NCBI RefSeq assembly: GCF_002860325.1
Contig: NZ_PKOJ01000006.1
Span: 186,001 to 250,000 of the forward strand
Reading direction: 5' to 3'
Origin: Neptunicoccus cionae
GTDB taxonomy: Bacteria > Pseudomonadota > Alphaproteobacteria > Rhodobacterales > Rhodobacteraceae
Length of the DNA: 64,000 nt
Positions 32,596 to 44,271 of the stretch are shown here, piece by piece (position 1 is the first letter of the stretch; each line of letters begins with the position of its first letter). The notes beneath the pieces were generated by a model, which was given only the letters and a program-made list of their open reading frames with translations, made no database searches and was not told the origin of the DNA. Made by a program: the position numbers and the translations under genes.

Positions 32596-34023
32596 TCAGT
32601 CTTCCAATACCCAAGTGTCTTTTGTGCCGCCGCCCTGGCTTGAATTCACCACAAGCGAGCCCTCTTTCAACGCAACACGGGTGAGCCCGCCCGGTGTGAT
32701 ATTCACCCCGTTCGGGGATACCAGCGCAAAGGGGCGCAGATCGACATGGCGGGGCGCAAGGCCGCTATCGGTAAAAATAGGAACGGTAGAGAGCGACAAT
32801 GTCGGCTGAGCGATGTAGTTGTTCGGGCGCGCACGCAGTTTTTCGGCGAATTCCGACAGCTCCTTTTTGGATGCCGCGGGGCCGACGAGCATTCCGTAAC
32901 CGCCCGAACCGTGAACCTCTTTAACCACCAGATCAGCCAGATTATCCAAAACATATTTCAGTTGTTGCGGGTCAGAGCACCGCCGCGTTTCAACATTTTT
33001 GAGGATCGCCGGTTCACCGGTATAAAATTTGATAATCTCGGGGATATAGCTGTAAACCGCCTTATCATCTGCCACACCGGTTCCGGGGGCATTGGCTATC
33101 GTAATATTTCCCGCGCGATAGACATCCATGACCCCCGGCACCCCCAGCATGGATTCCGGATTAAATGTCAGTGGGTCGAGGTATTCATCATCTACACGAC
33201 GATACAGCACATCAATGGTTCTGTACCCTTTCGTGGTGCGCATGGCGATATGTCCGTCAACGACCCGCAGATCGTGCCCTTCCACCAGCTCGACGCCCAT
33301 CTGGTCTGCTAAAAAGCTGTGTTCGTAATAGGCGGAGTTGTGAATCCCCGGCGTGAGAATGGCAACACAAGGACGCCCCTTACACCCGCGCGGGGCAGAA
33401 GCCTCCAACGACCGGCGGAGGTTCTTGGGATAGTCGCTTACCGGCTGCACAGGTATTGCGCTGAACAGTTCCGGAAACATCTGCAACATCGTCTCGCGGT
33501 TCTCGAGCATGTAGCTGACACCTGACGGTGTTCGCGCATTATCTTCGAGCACGAAAAAATCATCTTCGCCCGTGCGCACGATGTCTGTGCCAACGATATG
33601 GGTGTAGATATTTCCAGGCGGGCTGAAATCCATCATCTGCGGCAGAAACGCATCGTTCTGTGCGATCAGATCGATTGGAATTACACCGGCTCTCAGGATT
33701 TCCTGCCGATTGTAAATATCATGCAAAAACGCATTCAGGGCACGGATACGCTGCTCGATACCTTTGGACAGCTTAGTCCATTCCCGTGAAGAAATGATGC
33801 GGGGAACCAGATCGAAGGGGATCAACCGCTCCTCAGCGTCCTGCTGTCCGTAAACGTTAAAAGTAATACCAGTGCGCCGAAAGAATGCTTCGGCTTCCTG
33901 AGATTTCTTGGCAAAGCGCTCGTTGTTCTGCTTATCGAACCAATCGTCATAATGCACGTAGGGGCCCCGTGGTTTCCCGTTGGAATCATGCATTTCACTA
34001 AAATGGGCAATATCTTTGATCAT
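32596..34023 (-). CDS. Circularly permuted ATP-grasp protein
   Basis: A 475-residue enzyme of the circularly permuted ATP-grasp type 2 family, predicted to join a carboxylate to an amine with ATP. Features include FFVLEDNARTPSGVSYMLENR (abridged; conserved ED-N motif about 155-175) and VVKEVHGSGGYGMLVGP in the C-terminal part, which supplies the glycine-rich ATP loop. It is the first gene of the Anbu operon. The upstream 400 bases should hold the operon promoter. Its product is unknown; glutathione- or peptide-ligase chemistry is the general expectation. Confidence 0.92.
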   Translation of the reverse strand: MIKDIAHFSEMHDSNGKPRGPYVHYDDWFDKQNNERFAKKSQEAEAFFRRTGITFNVYGQQDAEERLIPFDLVPRIISSREWTKLSKGIEQRIRALNAFLHDIYNRQEILRAGVIPIDLIAQNDAFLPQMMDFSPPGNIYTHIVGTDIVRTGEDDFFVLEDNARTPSGVSYMLENRETMLQMFPELFSAIPVQPVSDYPKNLRRSLEASAPRGCKGRPCVAILTPGIHNSAYYEHSFLADQMGVELVEGHDLRVVDGHIAMRTTKGYRTIDVLYRRVDDEYLDPLTFNPESMLGVPGVMDVYRAGNITIANAPGTGVADDKAVYSYIPEIIKFYTGEPAILKNVETRRCSDPQQLKYVLDNLADLVVKEVHGSGGYGMLVGPAASKKELSEFAEKLRARPNNYIAQPTLSLSTVPIFTDSGLAPRHVDLRPFALVSPNGVNITPGGLTRVALKEGSLVVNSSQGGGTKDTWVLED

Positions 34024-34399
34024 GATTCCACGTTAGATTTCGCCCGCGCCGGAGCAACAAAATGTAAGGGAAAACGGGCCTCAAACAGCCAAGTGGTTAA
34101 ATTATAATCACATCCACAGATTTGCAGCGCTCTCTTTGAGCAATTGAAATAATATCGACCGAAATTTAAGTCGGAACACAGAGAATTTCGCGCAGGACAA
34201 GCTCCTCTTTGGCCTACGGAGATGATGGTTAACTATCCTTTGCCTGCGCAAGGCTGAGGCCCCTCTTTCCTCAACACAAACAAGCACATGCCCTATCTGC
34301 CATCAGCCTTATGAGGCCCGGCGTCGCATGGTGAAACTCACCCTGTTTGGGACATCTTTCAAAACGAGTAACAATGCGAACGCTTTTTACATACGGTAG
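34024..34399. other. Intergenic region upstream of the Anbu operon
   Basis: No convincing coding sequence. A small dyad CCGA/TCGG (around 34159-34174) and spaced arms GCGCAGG (34190-34196) and CCTGCGC (34243-34249) are visible. The Anbu operon promoter, reading leftward, should be here. Confidence 0.4.
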
Positions 34400-34419
34400 A
34401 GGCTGGTCAGTCCCAGCCT
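34400..34419 (-). terminator. Hairpin after the 481-aa RTX gene
   Basis: A 7-bp stem AGGCTGG/CCAGCCT with a 6-base loop lies 28 bases beyond the RTX stop. No strong T-run follows immediately, so termination is plausible rather than certain. Confidence 0.5.
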
Positions 34420-34447
34420 CCCGAACTTCAAAGCCCTCGAACACGTG

Positions 34448-35893
34448 TCAGATAAACGAGAAGTCGTCTTCGGTTATGTCCGCTTTACCCAACCCCAGCA
34501 ATTTGATCGTGCCGCCGTCATGCTCGATCACTTTATGGCGGCCCACTTTCGTGATGGTCAGGGAGTCAAAACCACCTTCATGATCATGAACCAACATCAG
34601 GTCGTCCCCCTGTTTGAAAGCGCGCAGCTTGTCGTTGCCGCTATCTTGCGAAAACAGGAAAATGTCGTCTCCACCGCCGCCTTTCATCAGGTCGTTGCCG
34701 GACCCGCCCACAACGAAATCATCTCCGCTGCCGCCAAAGAACTTGTCATTTCCCCCGCCAAGCCGGATGGTTCCGGCTTCGCCGTTCAAGGTGACCTTGT
34801 CGCGCCCCTCACCTGTGTGGATCACACCGAAATAGCCGCTGCCGGTGACAACCACGTCATTGCCGTCGCGGGTATTCAGGAAATCTACATTACCATTGCC
34901 CCCGTTTACTTTGTCACCGCCTTTACCGGTCCGCAATGTGCCCGCTCCCCCGTCGCCAAGGGCCAGTTTCACGGTATCCTCTCCAAAGACGGTCAGGCTG
35001 TCGATAGACCCCTCTGCCGAGATCACATGAGACATCCCAGAGCCGGAGCCGATCTGTATCGCCCCGATCCCGCCAGTACCGATATTGATCTGCGAGACAG
35101 AGTCGTAGGCCACCAGACTTTGAACATACCGTTCGTCTGTGGTCATGTTTAATGTACCCTCAAAGGCTTCGATAGTTCGGATGCGGCCGGACCCTTCCAT
35201 GGTGATTTCCACATCACCACCATTGGACGTAAGAACCCGCATATCGCCGCCGTCTTTGATATCGAACTTGGACAGGCCGGTCTCGGTATACGTGCGTGCC
35301 GCAGCAATATCCGTGTCTGCTTCGACAACCACGGTATTGTTATTACCACCAAGGTCAAGAAACTTGACCTGCCCTGACTTCAAGCGAATGGAATGATCGC
35401 CGTCACTGATGCGCAGGGCCTCCACCCTACCATCGATAACAACAGTGGCATCCGCATTGATGCCGATGGTTTCAACGCCACCCGACCCGACCTTGAGCTT
35501 AACGTTGTCCCCGCCAAGACGGACGGTTTCAGTGTGATGGGAACCAAGGGTAATGTCATGCACCCCGCCCCAGCCTTCGATGTAGTTAACCTGCGTCCCG
35601 TCCAGCACAATGTCGGAATTTTCGCCCAGCGCCAGAACGCCGATATTGGTGTTAGTCCCGCTGTCGAAAATCGTCGCCTTGCTGCCCCCTTTGGCATGAA
35701 ACGCCATATAGGCAACGGTCCAGTTCGAGCCAGTAAAACTGGCGTTAACGTTATAGAACCGGCTGTCAGTATCATCGTAGACAGAATAAAACGGCAGATA
35801 GCCGGACCAAGTCAGATCCGCGTTGTCGTCTTCGCCAACCGGCTCGTTTTCAATATCGCTGCTGCCGTCGAAAAGAGAGTGAATATTAACCAT
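34448..35893 (-). CDS. RTX protein with an unrecognised solenoid-like domain, 481 aa
   Basis: A predicted type I secretion substrate. After about 75 non-repetitive residues, residues about 85-330 run as short alternating strands of the type VETIGINADATVVIDG and VEALRISDGDHSIRLKSG, each roughly 18-22 residues, suggesting a beta-solenoid. Classical calcium-binding repeats are confined to about 335-420 (GGGNDKFFGGSGDD), followed by the end module DDIFLFSQDSGNDKL and a C-terminus DDFSFI. There is no Sec signal. I chose the second ATG (35893) because GGGAAA lies just upstream; the first ATG, four codons earlier, is possible. The central domain is not one I can name. Function unknown. Confidence 0.8.
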   Translation of the reverse strand: MVNIHSLFDGSSDIENEPVGEDDNADLTWSGYLPFYSVYDDTDSRFYNVNASFTGSNWTVAYMAFHAKGGSKATIFDSGTNTNIGVLALGENSDIVLDGTQVNYIEGWGGVHDITLGSHHTETVRLGGDNVKLKVGSGGVETIGINADATVVIDGRVEALRISDGDHSIRLKSGQVKFLDLGGNNNTVVVEADTDIAAARTYTETGLSKFDIKDGGDMRVLTSNGGDVEITMEGSGRIRTIEAFEGTLNMTTDERYVQSLVAYDSVSQINIGTGGIGAIQIGSGSGMSHVISAEGSIDSLTVFGEDTVKLALGDGGAGTLRTGKGGDKVNGGNGNVDFLNTRDGNDVVVTGSGYFGVIHTGEGRDKVTLNGEAGTIRLGGGNDKFFGGSGDDFVVGGSGNDLMKGGGGDDIFLFSQDSGNDKLRAFKQGDDLMLVHDHEGGFDSLTITKVGRHKVIEHDGGTIKLLGLGKADITEDDFSFI

Positions 35894-35988
35894 AGACTTT
35901 CCCATCTAAAAAAATGTGCTGAAAAAATATTAGGAATTGCCTTGGGGTAAATCTTACTCCGTTCTGCCGTTATTTCAAGGAGGTTGCC

Positions 35989-36013
35989 GTGCGGGGATAT
36001 CTCTGCCCCGCAC
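35989..36013 (-). terminator. Hairpin after catalase
   Basis: An 8-bp perfect stem GTGCGGGG/CCCCGCAC with a 9-base loop lies 15 bases beyond the catalase stop. Confidence 0.6.
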
Positions 36014-36028
36014 AGCTGTCAGGCCAAA

Positions 36029-37543
36029 TCAGCCGCCGATGCTTTTGGCGGAGGCCATGCCGGGGGCTTTGGATTTGCCGCCCAGCTTGTCGCGAACACC
36101 CTTTTCGATCTTGTCGCCGGTGTCCCCGTCGATGTTGCGCCAGTATTCAAATGCGCGCACGAGTACTTTTTCACTGACACCGTCTGTCAAATGACCAACA
36201 ACGTTTTGTACCAGACGCTCTCTTGCGTCTGCATCCATTACGTCGCGCACAAGGGTGCCCGCCTGTGACCAGTCGTCATCATCCTTGCGAAGGGTATAAG
36301 CAGAACGCACCATTTCGCCGTCAGCGTGCCAGATACCCGCTTCCTCACCTGCTTCGGGCTGCGCGGAAGGTCCACCGTAGGAATTGGGCGCATAAACCGG
36401 ATCCTGCACTTTTACCGTGCGCCCTGCCCCGTCCTTGGAGTAGCTATGGACCGGTGCCTTGGGTGCGTTTACCGGAATATGCTTATAATTCACGCCGAGC
36501 CGTGCACGATGCGCATCGGCATAGGAAAAGCCACGGGCCAGCAGCATTTTGTCCGGAGACAGCCCAATACCGGGCACCATGTTGTTCGGCTCGAATGCAG
36601 CCTGTTCGATTTCTGTGTGGAAGTCGGTCGGGTTCCGGTTCAGGGTCAGCTTGCCCACCTCCATCAGCGGATAATCTGCATGTGGCCAGACTTTGGTCAG
36701 GTCAAAGGGGTTGATCCGGTAGGTTTTAGCATCCTCGAAGGGCATCACCTGCCACTTCAGGGTCCAGCTCGGGAATTCTCCGTCGGCTATATGGTTAAAC
36801 AGGTCGCGGCGGTGGTAATCCCCGTCCATACCAGCCATCTTATCCGCTTCCTCCTGACTAAGATAAGCGTTTCCGTCCCCCTGATCCGTATGGAAGTGGA
36901 ATTTAACCCAGAATTTTTCGCCATCAGCGTTGACCAGCGAATAGGTATGGCTGGAGTAGCCGTTCATCTCGCGCCATGTACGCGGGATACCACGGTCCCC
37001 CATAAGATAGGTCACCTGATGGGCGCTTTCGGGCGACAGGGTCCAGAAATCCCACTGCATGTCGTGATCGCGCAGGTTATTGTCTGCACGACGTTTCTGG
37101 CTGCGGATGAAATGCTGGAATTTCAGCGGATCGCGAATAAAGAAGATCGGCGTGTTGTTTCCGACCATATCAAAGTTGCCATCCTCCGTATACATTTTCA
37201 CCGAAAAGCCACGCGGATCGCGCCATGTGTCAGGGCTGCCTCTTTCGCCTGCAACCGTAGAAAACCGCATCACCACATCGCAACTGGCACCGGGCTGGAA
37301 GATTTTTGCCTTGGTGAACTTGGACACATCCTGTGTGGTTTCAAACGTCCCGAATGCGCCGGAACCTTTGGCGTGGGGCTGGCGTTCGGGGATGCGCTCA
37401 CGGTTGAAATTCGCCATCTGCTCAAGGAGATAGTGATCGTTCAGAACGATCGGGCCATCCGGTCCGACGGTCAGGGAATGCTCGTCGCTGCGAACGCGAA
37501 TGCCGGCATCTGTTGTCGTAGGGGGGGACTTTTTATCGGTCAT
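36029..37543 (-). CDS. katA: Monofunctional haem catalase
   Basis: A 504-residue clade III-like small-subunit catalase that breaks down hydrogen peroxide in the cytoplasm. The distal His is H57 in [16 protein letters not shown] (QP replaces the usual VV or TV before His, a mild oddity); the conserved [10 protein letters not shown] supplies the distal Asn, and the proximal haem Tyr lies in [16 protein letters not shown] chose ATG 37543 ([15 protein letters not shown]) with GGAAGGG upstream. It lies downstream of an alpha/beta hydrolase gene, 78 bases apart, and probably has its own promoter; no oxyR is in the window. Confidence 0.95.
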   Translation of the reverse strand: MTDKKSPPTTTDAGIRVRSDEHSLTVGPDGPIVLNDHYLLEQMANFNRERIPERQPHAKGSGAFGTFETTQDVSKFTKAKIFQPGASCDVVMRFSTVAGERGSPDTWRDPRGFSVKMYTEDGNFDMVGNNTPIFFIRDPLKFQHFIRSQKRRADNNLRDHDMQWDFWTLSPESAHQVTYLMGDRGIPRTWREMNGYSSHTYSLVNADGEKFWVKFHFHTDQGDGNAYLSQEEADKMAGMDGDYHRRDLFNHIADGEFPSWTLKWQVMPFEDAKTYRINPFDLTKVWPHADYPLMEVGKLTLNRNPTDFHTEIEQAAFEPNNMVPGIGLSPDKMLLARGFSYADAHRARLGVNYKHIPVNAPKAPVHSYSKDGAGRTVKVQDPVYAPNSYGGPSAQPEAGEEAGIWHADGEMVRSAYTLRKDDDDWSQAGTLVRDVMDADARERLVQNVVGHLTDGVSEKVLVRAFEYWRNIDGDTGDKIEKGVRDKLGGKSKAPGMASAKSIGG

Positions 37544-37621
37544 AATGGACCCTTCCATGTTGGTTACTGCGCAATTTCTTACGGTACCCAACGTTCCGGA
37601 GCGGCAAAGGTTCCAGTGACT

Positions 37622-38362
37622 CTAGGTTGATTGTGTCGGACCGGCTGCCAACAGGGTGGCTTGGGTCCGTGCTTTCATTAACAACAACAGCTTGCGTGCC
37701 CGCCCTTCAATAGCCAGAGAAGTAATCTCCGGCAAACAGCCCAGCGCCTTGAGCCGTTGTGGCACGTTATGGTTTGTGCGCGGCATTACGTAGTGGCGCA
37801 GGTTCTTCGGGCGCGGGAAACGGTCCCGCTGAGGGGCTTCCCGTCCGTGACGCCCGTGGATCACGCAATAAGCGGTTTCGCCATTCAGATGGTCGGCGGC
37901 GGACCTGATTGCAAAGGCGTCAATCCGCGCACGCCAGTTGGCCCAGCGGTGATCATCCGGCACCACTTCGGGATGAACCGAAAGTTGCGGCGCAAAGGCC
38001 AGAACCTGCTGCACTTTCGTAAAGGAGGGTGCGACCAGCGCACTGAACCCGCCCATCGAATGCCCCATCGCTACAGTACGGGTTACACCGCAGGTCTGGC
38101 GGAAGCTCTCGATCTCTTCCTGCATCAGCGCAATCAGTCCCGGCGCATTCAACCAGCTTCGCTGCGGATCGGCGAGGAAGAGAACGTTGTGAATACCACC
38201 GCATGTGGCGCTGCGGATAAATTCCGGCGGCGGGCAGTCCTGATCTACGTTGCCAATCCCGGAAAAACTCAAAACCAGCGTGTCCGACGTTCCCCGATGG
38301 GCCCATGTGCGTAGCAGCCCGCTGTCATGGCGCAGCCTGATATCCAGTTGATCTGATGCCAC
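37622..38362 (-). CDS. Alpha/beta-hydrolase-fold protein
   Basis: A 246-residue cytoplasmic protein. The nucleophile elbow GHSMGG (100-105, Ser102) is clear; a C-terminal His (PRTNHNVP) would complete the triad. The N-terminal strand LVLSFSGIGN could provide the oxyanion hole. There is no signal peptide. It is on the same strand as catalase, upstream of it. The substrate is unknown; the lack of a lid-like insertion makes an esterase or a Sau/YdeN-like hydrolase possible. Confidence 0.75.
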   Translation of the reverse strand: MASDQLDIRLRHDSGLLRTWAHRGTSDTLVLSFSGIGNVDQDCPPPEFIRSATCGGIHNVLFLADPQRSWLNAPGLIALMQEEIESFRQTCGVTRTVAMGHSMGGFSALVAPSFTKVQQVLAFAPQLSVHPEVVPDDHRWANWRARIDAFAIRSAADHLNGETAYCVIHGRHGREAPQRDRFPRPKNLRHYVMPRTNHNVPQRLKALGCLPEITSLAIEGRARKLLLLMKARTQATLLAAGPTQST

Positions 38363-38551
38363 TCTGCCTCCGACCGTTTCCTGTTATCAGAGTGCAACCA
38401 AGCAAGAACCATGTCCAGCCGCGCCGCACGAACGAAACCGGTCGGGCGGGCGAATGTTATTCCTGCAACACGTTCTGCGACCTTTAGGCCGCTCAAAGTC
38501 AGTCCGCCCTGCCCGCTGGCCAATGCCGCTGTCAATCTGGAACCAGACCAC

Positions 38552-38588
38552 GATTGCTCCCCGTCCGGTGGTGCCGGACGGGGCAATC
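38552..38588 (-). terminator. Long hairpin after gloA
   Basis: CCCCGTCCGG (38559-38568) pairs with CCGGACGGGG (38574-38583) around a 5-base loop. GATTG and CAATC extend the stem after a 2-base bulge. It lies 12 bases beyond the gloA stop. Confidence 0.6.
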
Positions 38589-38599
38589 TTCTCAGAAAC

Positions 38600-39043
38600 T
38601 CACCACTCGCCGGTGTTTTCCATGCTGGCCCAAGGCTCTGCCGGCGCAAGGGAGTCGCCTTCTTGCAGCAATTCGATGGACACATTGTCAGGGGATTTCA
38701 CAAAGGCCATGCGTCCGTCCCGTGGCGGGCGGTTGATCACAACGCCTTTGTCCATCAGCGCCTGACAGGTTTCGTAAATGTTATCCACCTTGTATGCCAG
38801 ATGACCCCAGCTGCGGCCTGTTTCAAGCTTTTCGTCACTGTCCCAGTTGTAGGTCAGTTCCAGTTCAGGGGCGTTTTGTGCGCGGGAGCTGGCCTCGTCC
38901 TTGGGGGCGGCAAGAAAAATCAGGGTAAACTTGCCTTCGGGCACCTCGGTGCGGCGGGTCTCGATCAGACCCATCTTGTTGCACCAGAAGTCCAAGGATT
39001 CATCCAGATCGGCCACGCGGACCATTGTGTGAAGATAGCGCAT
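38600..39043 (-). CDS. gloA: Lactoylglutathione lyase (glyoxalase I)
   Basis: A 147-residue metalloenzyme that converts the methylglyoxal-glutathione hemithioacetal to lactoylglutathione. It has the start [20 protein letters not shown] with metal ligand H5, the central ELELTYNWD segment, [18 protein letters not shown] with the second-half His, and VSIELLQ with the last Glu. The order matches GloA. The ATG 39043 has GGAGA upstream. It is divergent from the glycine-cleavage operon. Confidence 0.92.
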   Translation of the reverse strand: MRYLHTMVRVADLDESLDFWCNKMGLIETRRTEVPEGKFTLIFLAAPKDEASSRAQNAPELELTYNWDSDEKLETGRSWGHLAYKVDNIYETCQALMDKGVVINRPPRDGRMAFVKSPDNVSIELLQEGDSLAPAEPWASMENTGEW

Positions 39044-39164
39044 TATCGTTCTCCGTATCGGTGTTAATTGCCAGCAACCTATAGTGAAACAGACTGAATT
39101 CCACCGCAAAATTGGGGCCGCGATACCTTGAACAGGTTAGAATTGCATACTATGGTGCACAGCA

Positions 39165-39325
39165 GATCGAGTCGGGAGAAGCCAGCCCAGCTGGTGCCGA
39201 AGGAGCAACCGCCCCGGAAACTCTCAGGCAAAAGGACCGCCGATCTTACACACTCTGGAGAGAGGCACATATGTGTCCGCCGAAGGGATAGCGATCTCAG
39301 GCAATAAGAACAGAGGGGGCATCGC
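39165..39325 (+). promoter_or_regulatory. Tandem glycine riboswitch
   Basis: Two glycine aptamers lie in series in the leader of gcvT. Aptamer 1 (about 39168-39243) has GGGAGA, then GCCGAAGGAGCAA and CTCTCAGGCAAAAGGACCG. Aptamer 2 (about 39253-39320) has TGGAGAGAGGC, then GCCGAAGGGATAG and ATCTCAGGCAATAAGAACAG. These are the conserved cores of the family. It should activate gcv expression when glycine is abundant. The gcvT start follows about 70 bases later. Confidence 0.95.
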
Positions 39326-39392
39326 GGTTGCGCATTTGCGCTGCCAGACCGATGCCGGAAATCCGACCGGCTGATACACACAGGAGGCCGGA

Positions 39393-40523
39393 TTGTCCGA
39401 TCTGAAACAGACACCGCTGTATGATCTTCACCTAGAACTTGACGCCAAAATGGTGCCTTTTGCCGGCTATGAAATGCCTGTGCAGTTTCCTCTTGGAGTG
39501 ATGAAGGAACACAACCACACCCGCGATGCTGCCGGCCTGTTTGATGTCAGTCACATGGGTCAGGTGATCATCCGCCCCAAATCCGGCAATATCGAAGATG
39601 CGGCACTTGCACTCGAAAGTCTGATTCCGATGGATGTGCTTGCACTGAAAGAAGGCCGTCAACGTTACGGGATGCTGACCAACGATCAGGGCGGCATCCG
39701 CGACGACCTGATGTTCGCCAATCGGGGCGACCATTTGTATGTCGTGGTGAACGGTGCCTGTAAGGATGACGATTTCGCCCATATGCAGGCGCATATCTCT
39801 GACAGTTGCGAATTGCACATGCATGACGACCGCGCCCTTCTGGCCCTTCAGGGACCGCAGGCGGAAACGGCCCTTACGCGCCTGATCCCCGAAGTAGCAG
39901 ACATGGCCTTTATGGACGTGAGAACCATGCCCTACAAAGGTGTCGACCTTTGGATTTCCCGTTCCGGCTACACAGGAGAGGACGGCTATGAAATCTCTGT
40001 GCCTGCGGATCAGGCTACAGGACTCGCACGGGACCTGCTGGCAATGGACGAGGTAGAGATGATCGGGCTTGGCGCGCGGGACAGCCTGCGGCTTGAGGGC
40101 GGCTTGTGTCTTTACGGCAATGACATCGACACGCAAACCACCCCGATCGAGGCAGCGCTGACCTGGGCAATCCAGAAAGCACGGCGCAGTGGCGGAGACC
40201 GTGAAGGCGGCTTTCCGGGCGCAGACATAATCCTGTCCCAGATGGCAGATGGTGTATCCCGCAAACGGGTCGGTATTGCCCCCGAAGGCCGCGCCCCGAT
40301 GCGCGGCGGCACCCCGCTGTATGCCGATAGCGACAGTGACACACAAATCGGCACCATTACCTCGGGCGGTTTCGGCCCGACTGTCGGGCGGCCCGTAGCC
40401 ATGGGATACGTCGCCACCGATCTGTCCGCCAAGGACACCACCCTATTTGCAGAGTTGCGCGGGAAACGTCTTCCTGTTCGTATAGCAGCACTGCCTTTCA
40501 CACCCGCAAACTTCAAACGATAA
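39393..40523 (+). CDS. gcvT: Glycine cleavage system T protein (aminomethyltransferase)
   Basis: A 376-residue T protein that moves the methylene group from the lipoyl arm of GcvH to tetrahydrofolate, releasing ammonia. The GcvT signature FDVSHMG is at 50-56; the THF-binding segments (SRSGYTGEDGYE, LGARDSLRLEGG) are present. The start codon is TTG, set by AGGAGG five bases upstream and by the family N-terminus. It is the first gene of gcvT-gcvH-VOC-gcvP, under the tandem glycine riboswitch. Confidence 0.95.
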   Translation: MSDLKQTPLYDLHLELDAKMVPFAGYEMPVQFPLGVMKEHNHTRDAAGLFDVSHMGQVIIRPKSGNIEDAALALESLIPMDVLALKEGRQRYGMLTNDQGGIRDDLMFANRGDHLYVVVNGACKDDDFAHMQAHISDSCELHMHDDRALLALQGPQAETALTRLIPEVADMAFMDVRTMPYKGVDLWISRSGYTGEDGYEISVPADQATGLARDLLAMDEVEMIGLGARDSLRLEGGLCLYGNDIDTQTTPIEAALTWAIQKARRSGGDREGGFPGADIILSQMADGVSRKRVGIAPEGRAPMRGGTPLYADSDSDTQIGTITSGGFGPTVGRPVAMGYVATDLSAKDTTLFAELRGKRLPVRIAALPFTPANFKR

Positions 40524-40549
40524 CCCAACCAGACGCAGGGAACAGACCT

Positions 40550-40909
40550 ATGAAATTTACCGAAGAACACGAATGGCTGCTGGCCGAAGACGACATCGTG
40601 ATCGTAGGCATCACGAAACACGCCGCAGACGCGCTTGGCGAACTGGTGTTTGTGGAACTGCCCGAAGTCGGCGCAGAAGTGACAAAAGACGAAGATATCG
40701 TTGTCATCGAGAGCGTTAAAGCGGCCTCCGACATTATGGCTCCGATCGACGGTGAAATCGTTGAAGTGAACGAGGAACTGCTGGAAAACCCGACTCTGGT
40801 TAACGAAGACCCGCTGGGCAAGGCCTGGTTCTTCAAGATGAAGCCCGACAACATGGCGGATCTGGATGATCTGATGGACGAAGCTGCTTACAATGCGCTG
40901 ATCGCCTGA
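40550..40909 (+). CDS. gcvH: Glycine cleavage system H protein
   Basis: A 119-residue lipoyl carrier that shuttles the aminomethyl group between GcvP, GcvT and the L protein. The lipoylated lysine is K57 in the motif IESVKAASD; the flanking beta-hairpins (LGELVFVELPEVG, MAPIDGEIVEVN) are normal. It starts 26 bases after gcvT and ends 4 bases before the VOC gene. Confidence 0.96.
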   Translation: MKFTEEHEWLLAEDDIVIVGITKHAADALGELVFVELPEVGAEVTKDEDIVVIESVKAASDIMAPIDGEIVEVNEELLENPTLVNEDPLGKAWFFKMKPDNMADLDDLMDEAAYNALIA

Positions 40910-40913
40910 TCTG

Positions 40914-41273
40914 ATGGCGGTACTGCGGATCATGCCTGATATTGCCTGCGACGACCCGGCCAAAGCAGAGGCGTTTTATGGCGACATCATCGGCATGGAG
41001 GTCCTGATGGATATGAAGTGGATCAAAACGCTGGGAGGCGGCACAGCCGCCAAACCGCAGATCAGCTTTATGACCCAAGGGGGCAATGACACGCCTGTGC
41101 CGGATATTTCCATCGAGGTGGACAATCTGGACGAGGTGCTGGAACGCTGCACCGCCGCCGGACACCAGCCCGTTTACGGGCCTGCCAAAGAAGACTGGGG
41201 CGTGCGCCGCTTTTTCGTGCACGACCCGTTTGGAACGCTCCTCAACGTTCTGCAACACATTCCGCCGGACTAA
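40914..41273 (+). CDS. VOC family protein inside the glycine-cleavage operon
   Basis: A 119-residue glyoxalase-fold protein with two VOC modules: ACDDPAKAEAFYGDIIGMEV and the C-terminal DPFGTLLNVLQHI. The metal His/Glu positions are only partly conserved (no clear N-terminal His), so catalysis is uncertain. It begins 4 bases after the gcvH stop, implying coupled translation, and gcvP follows after 96 bases. A gene of this family is not a standard component of the glycine cleavage system. It might bind or detoxify a side product such as a methylglyoxal adduct, but this is speculation. Confidence 0.85.
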   Translation: MAVLRIMPDIACDDPAKAEAFYGDIIGMEVLMDMKWIKTLGGGTAAKPQISFMTQGGNDTPVPDISIEVDNLDEVLERCTAAGHQPVYGPAKEDWGVRRFFVHDPFGTLLNVLQHIPPD

Positions 41274-41369
41274 CGCCCCTTTCTCTTCCGGCCCTAAGTA
41301 CCAATCCTGCGTCCGCTACCCAAAACCGGATGCGCCCGCCTGTCTGAACACTGCTGCAAGGAGTTCCCT

Positions 41370-44222
<2,853 letters not shown>

Positions 44223-44241
44223 ACCCGATTACAAAAAAGGA

Positions 44242-44268
44242 CAGGCGCGGCAATCCGCGCCTGTTTTA
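44242..44268. terminator. Terminator of the gcv operon
   Basis: A 10-bp stem ACAGGCGCGG/CCGCGCCTGT with a 4-base loop, followed by TTT and preceded by AAAAAA, so it can serve both the gcv operon and the convergent RTX gene. Confidence 0.85.
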
Positions 44269-44271
44269 CAG

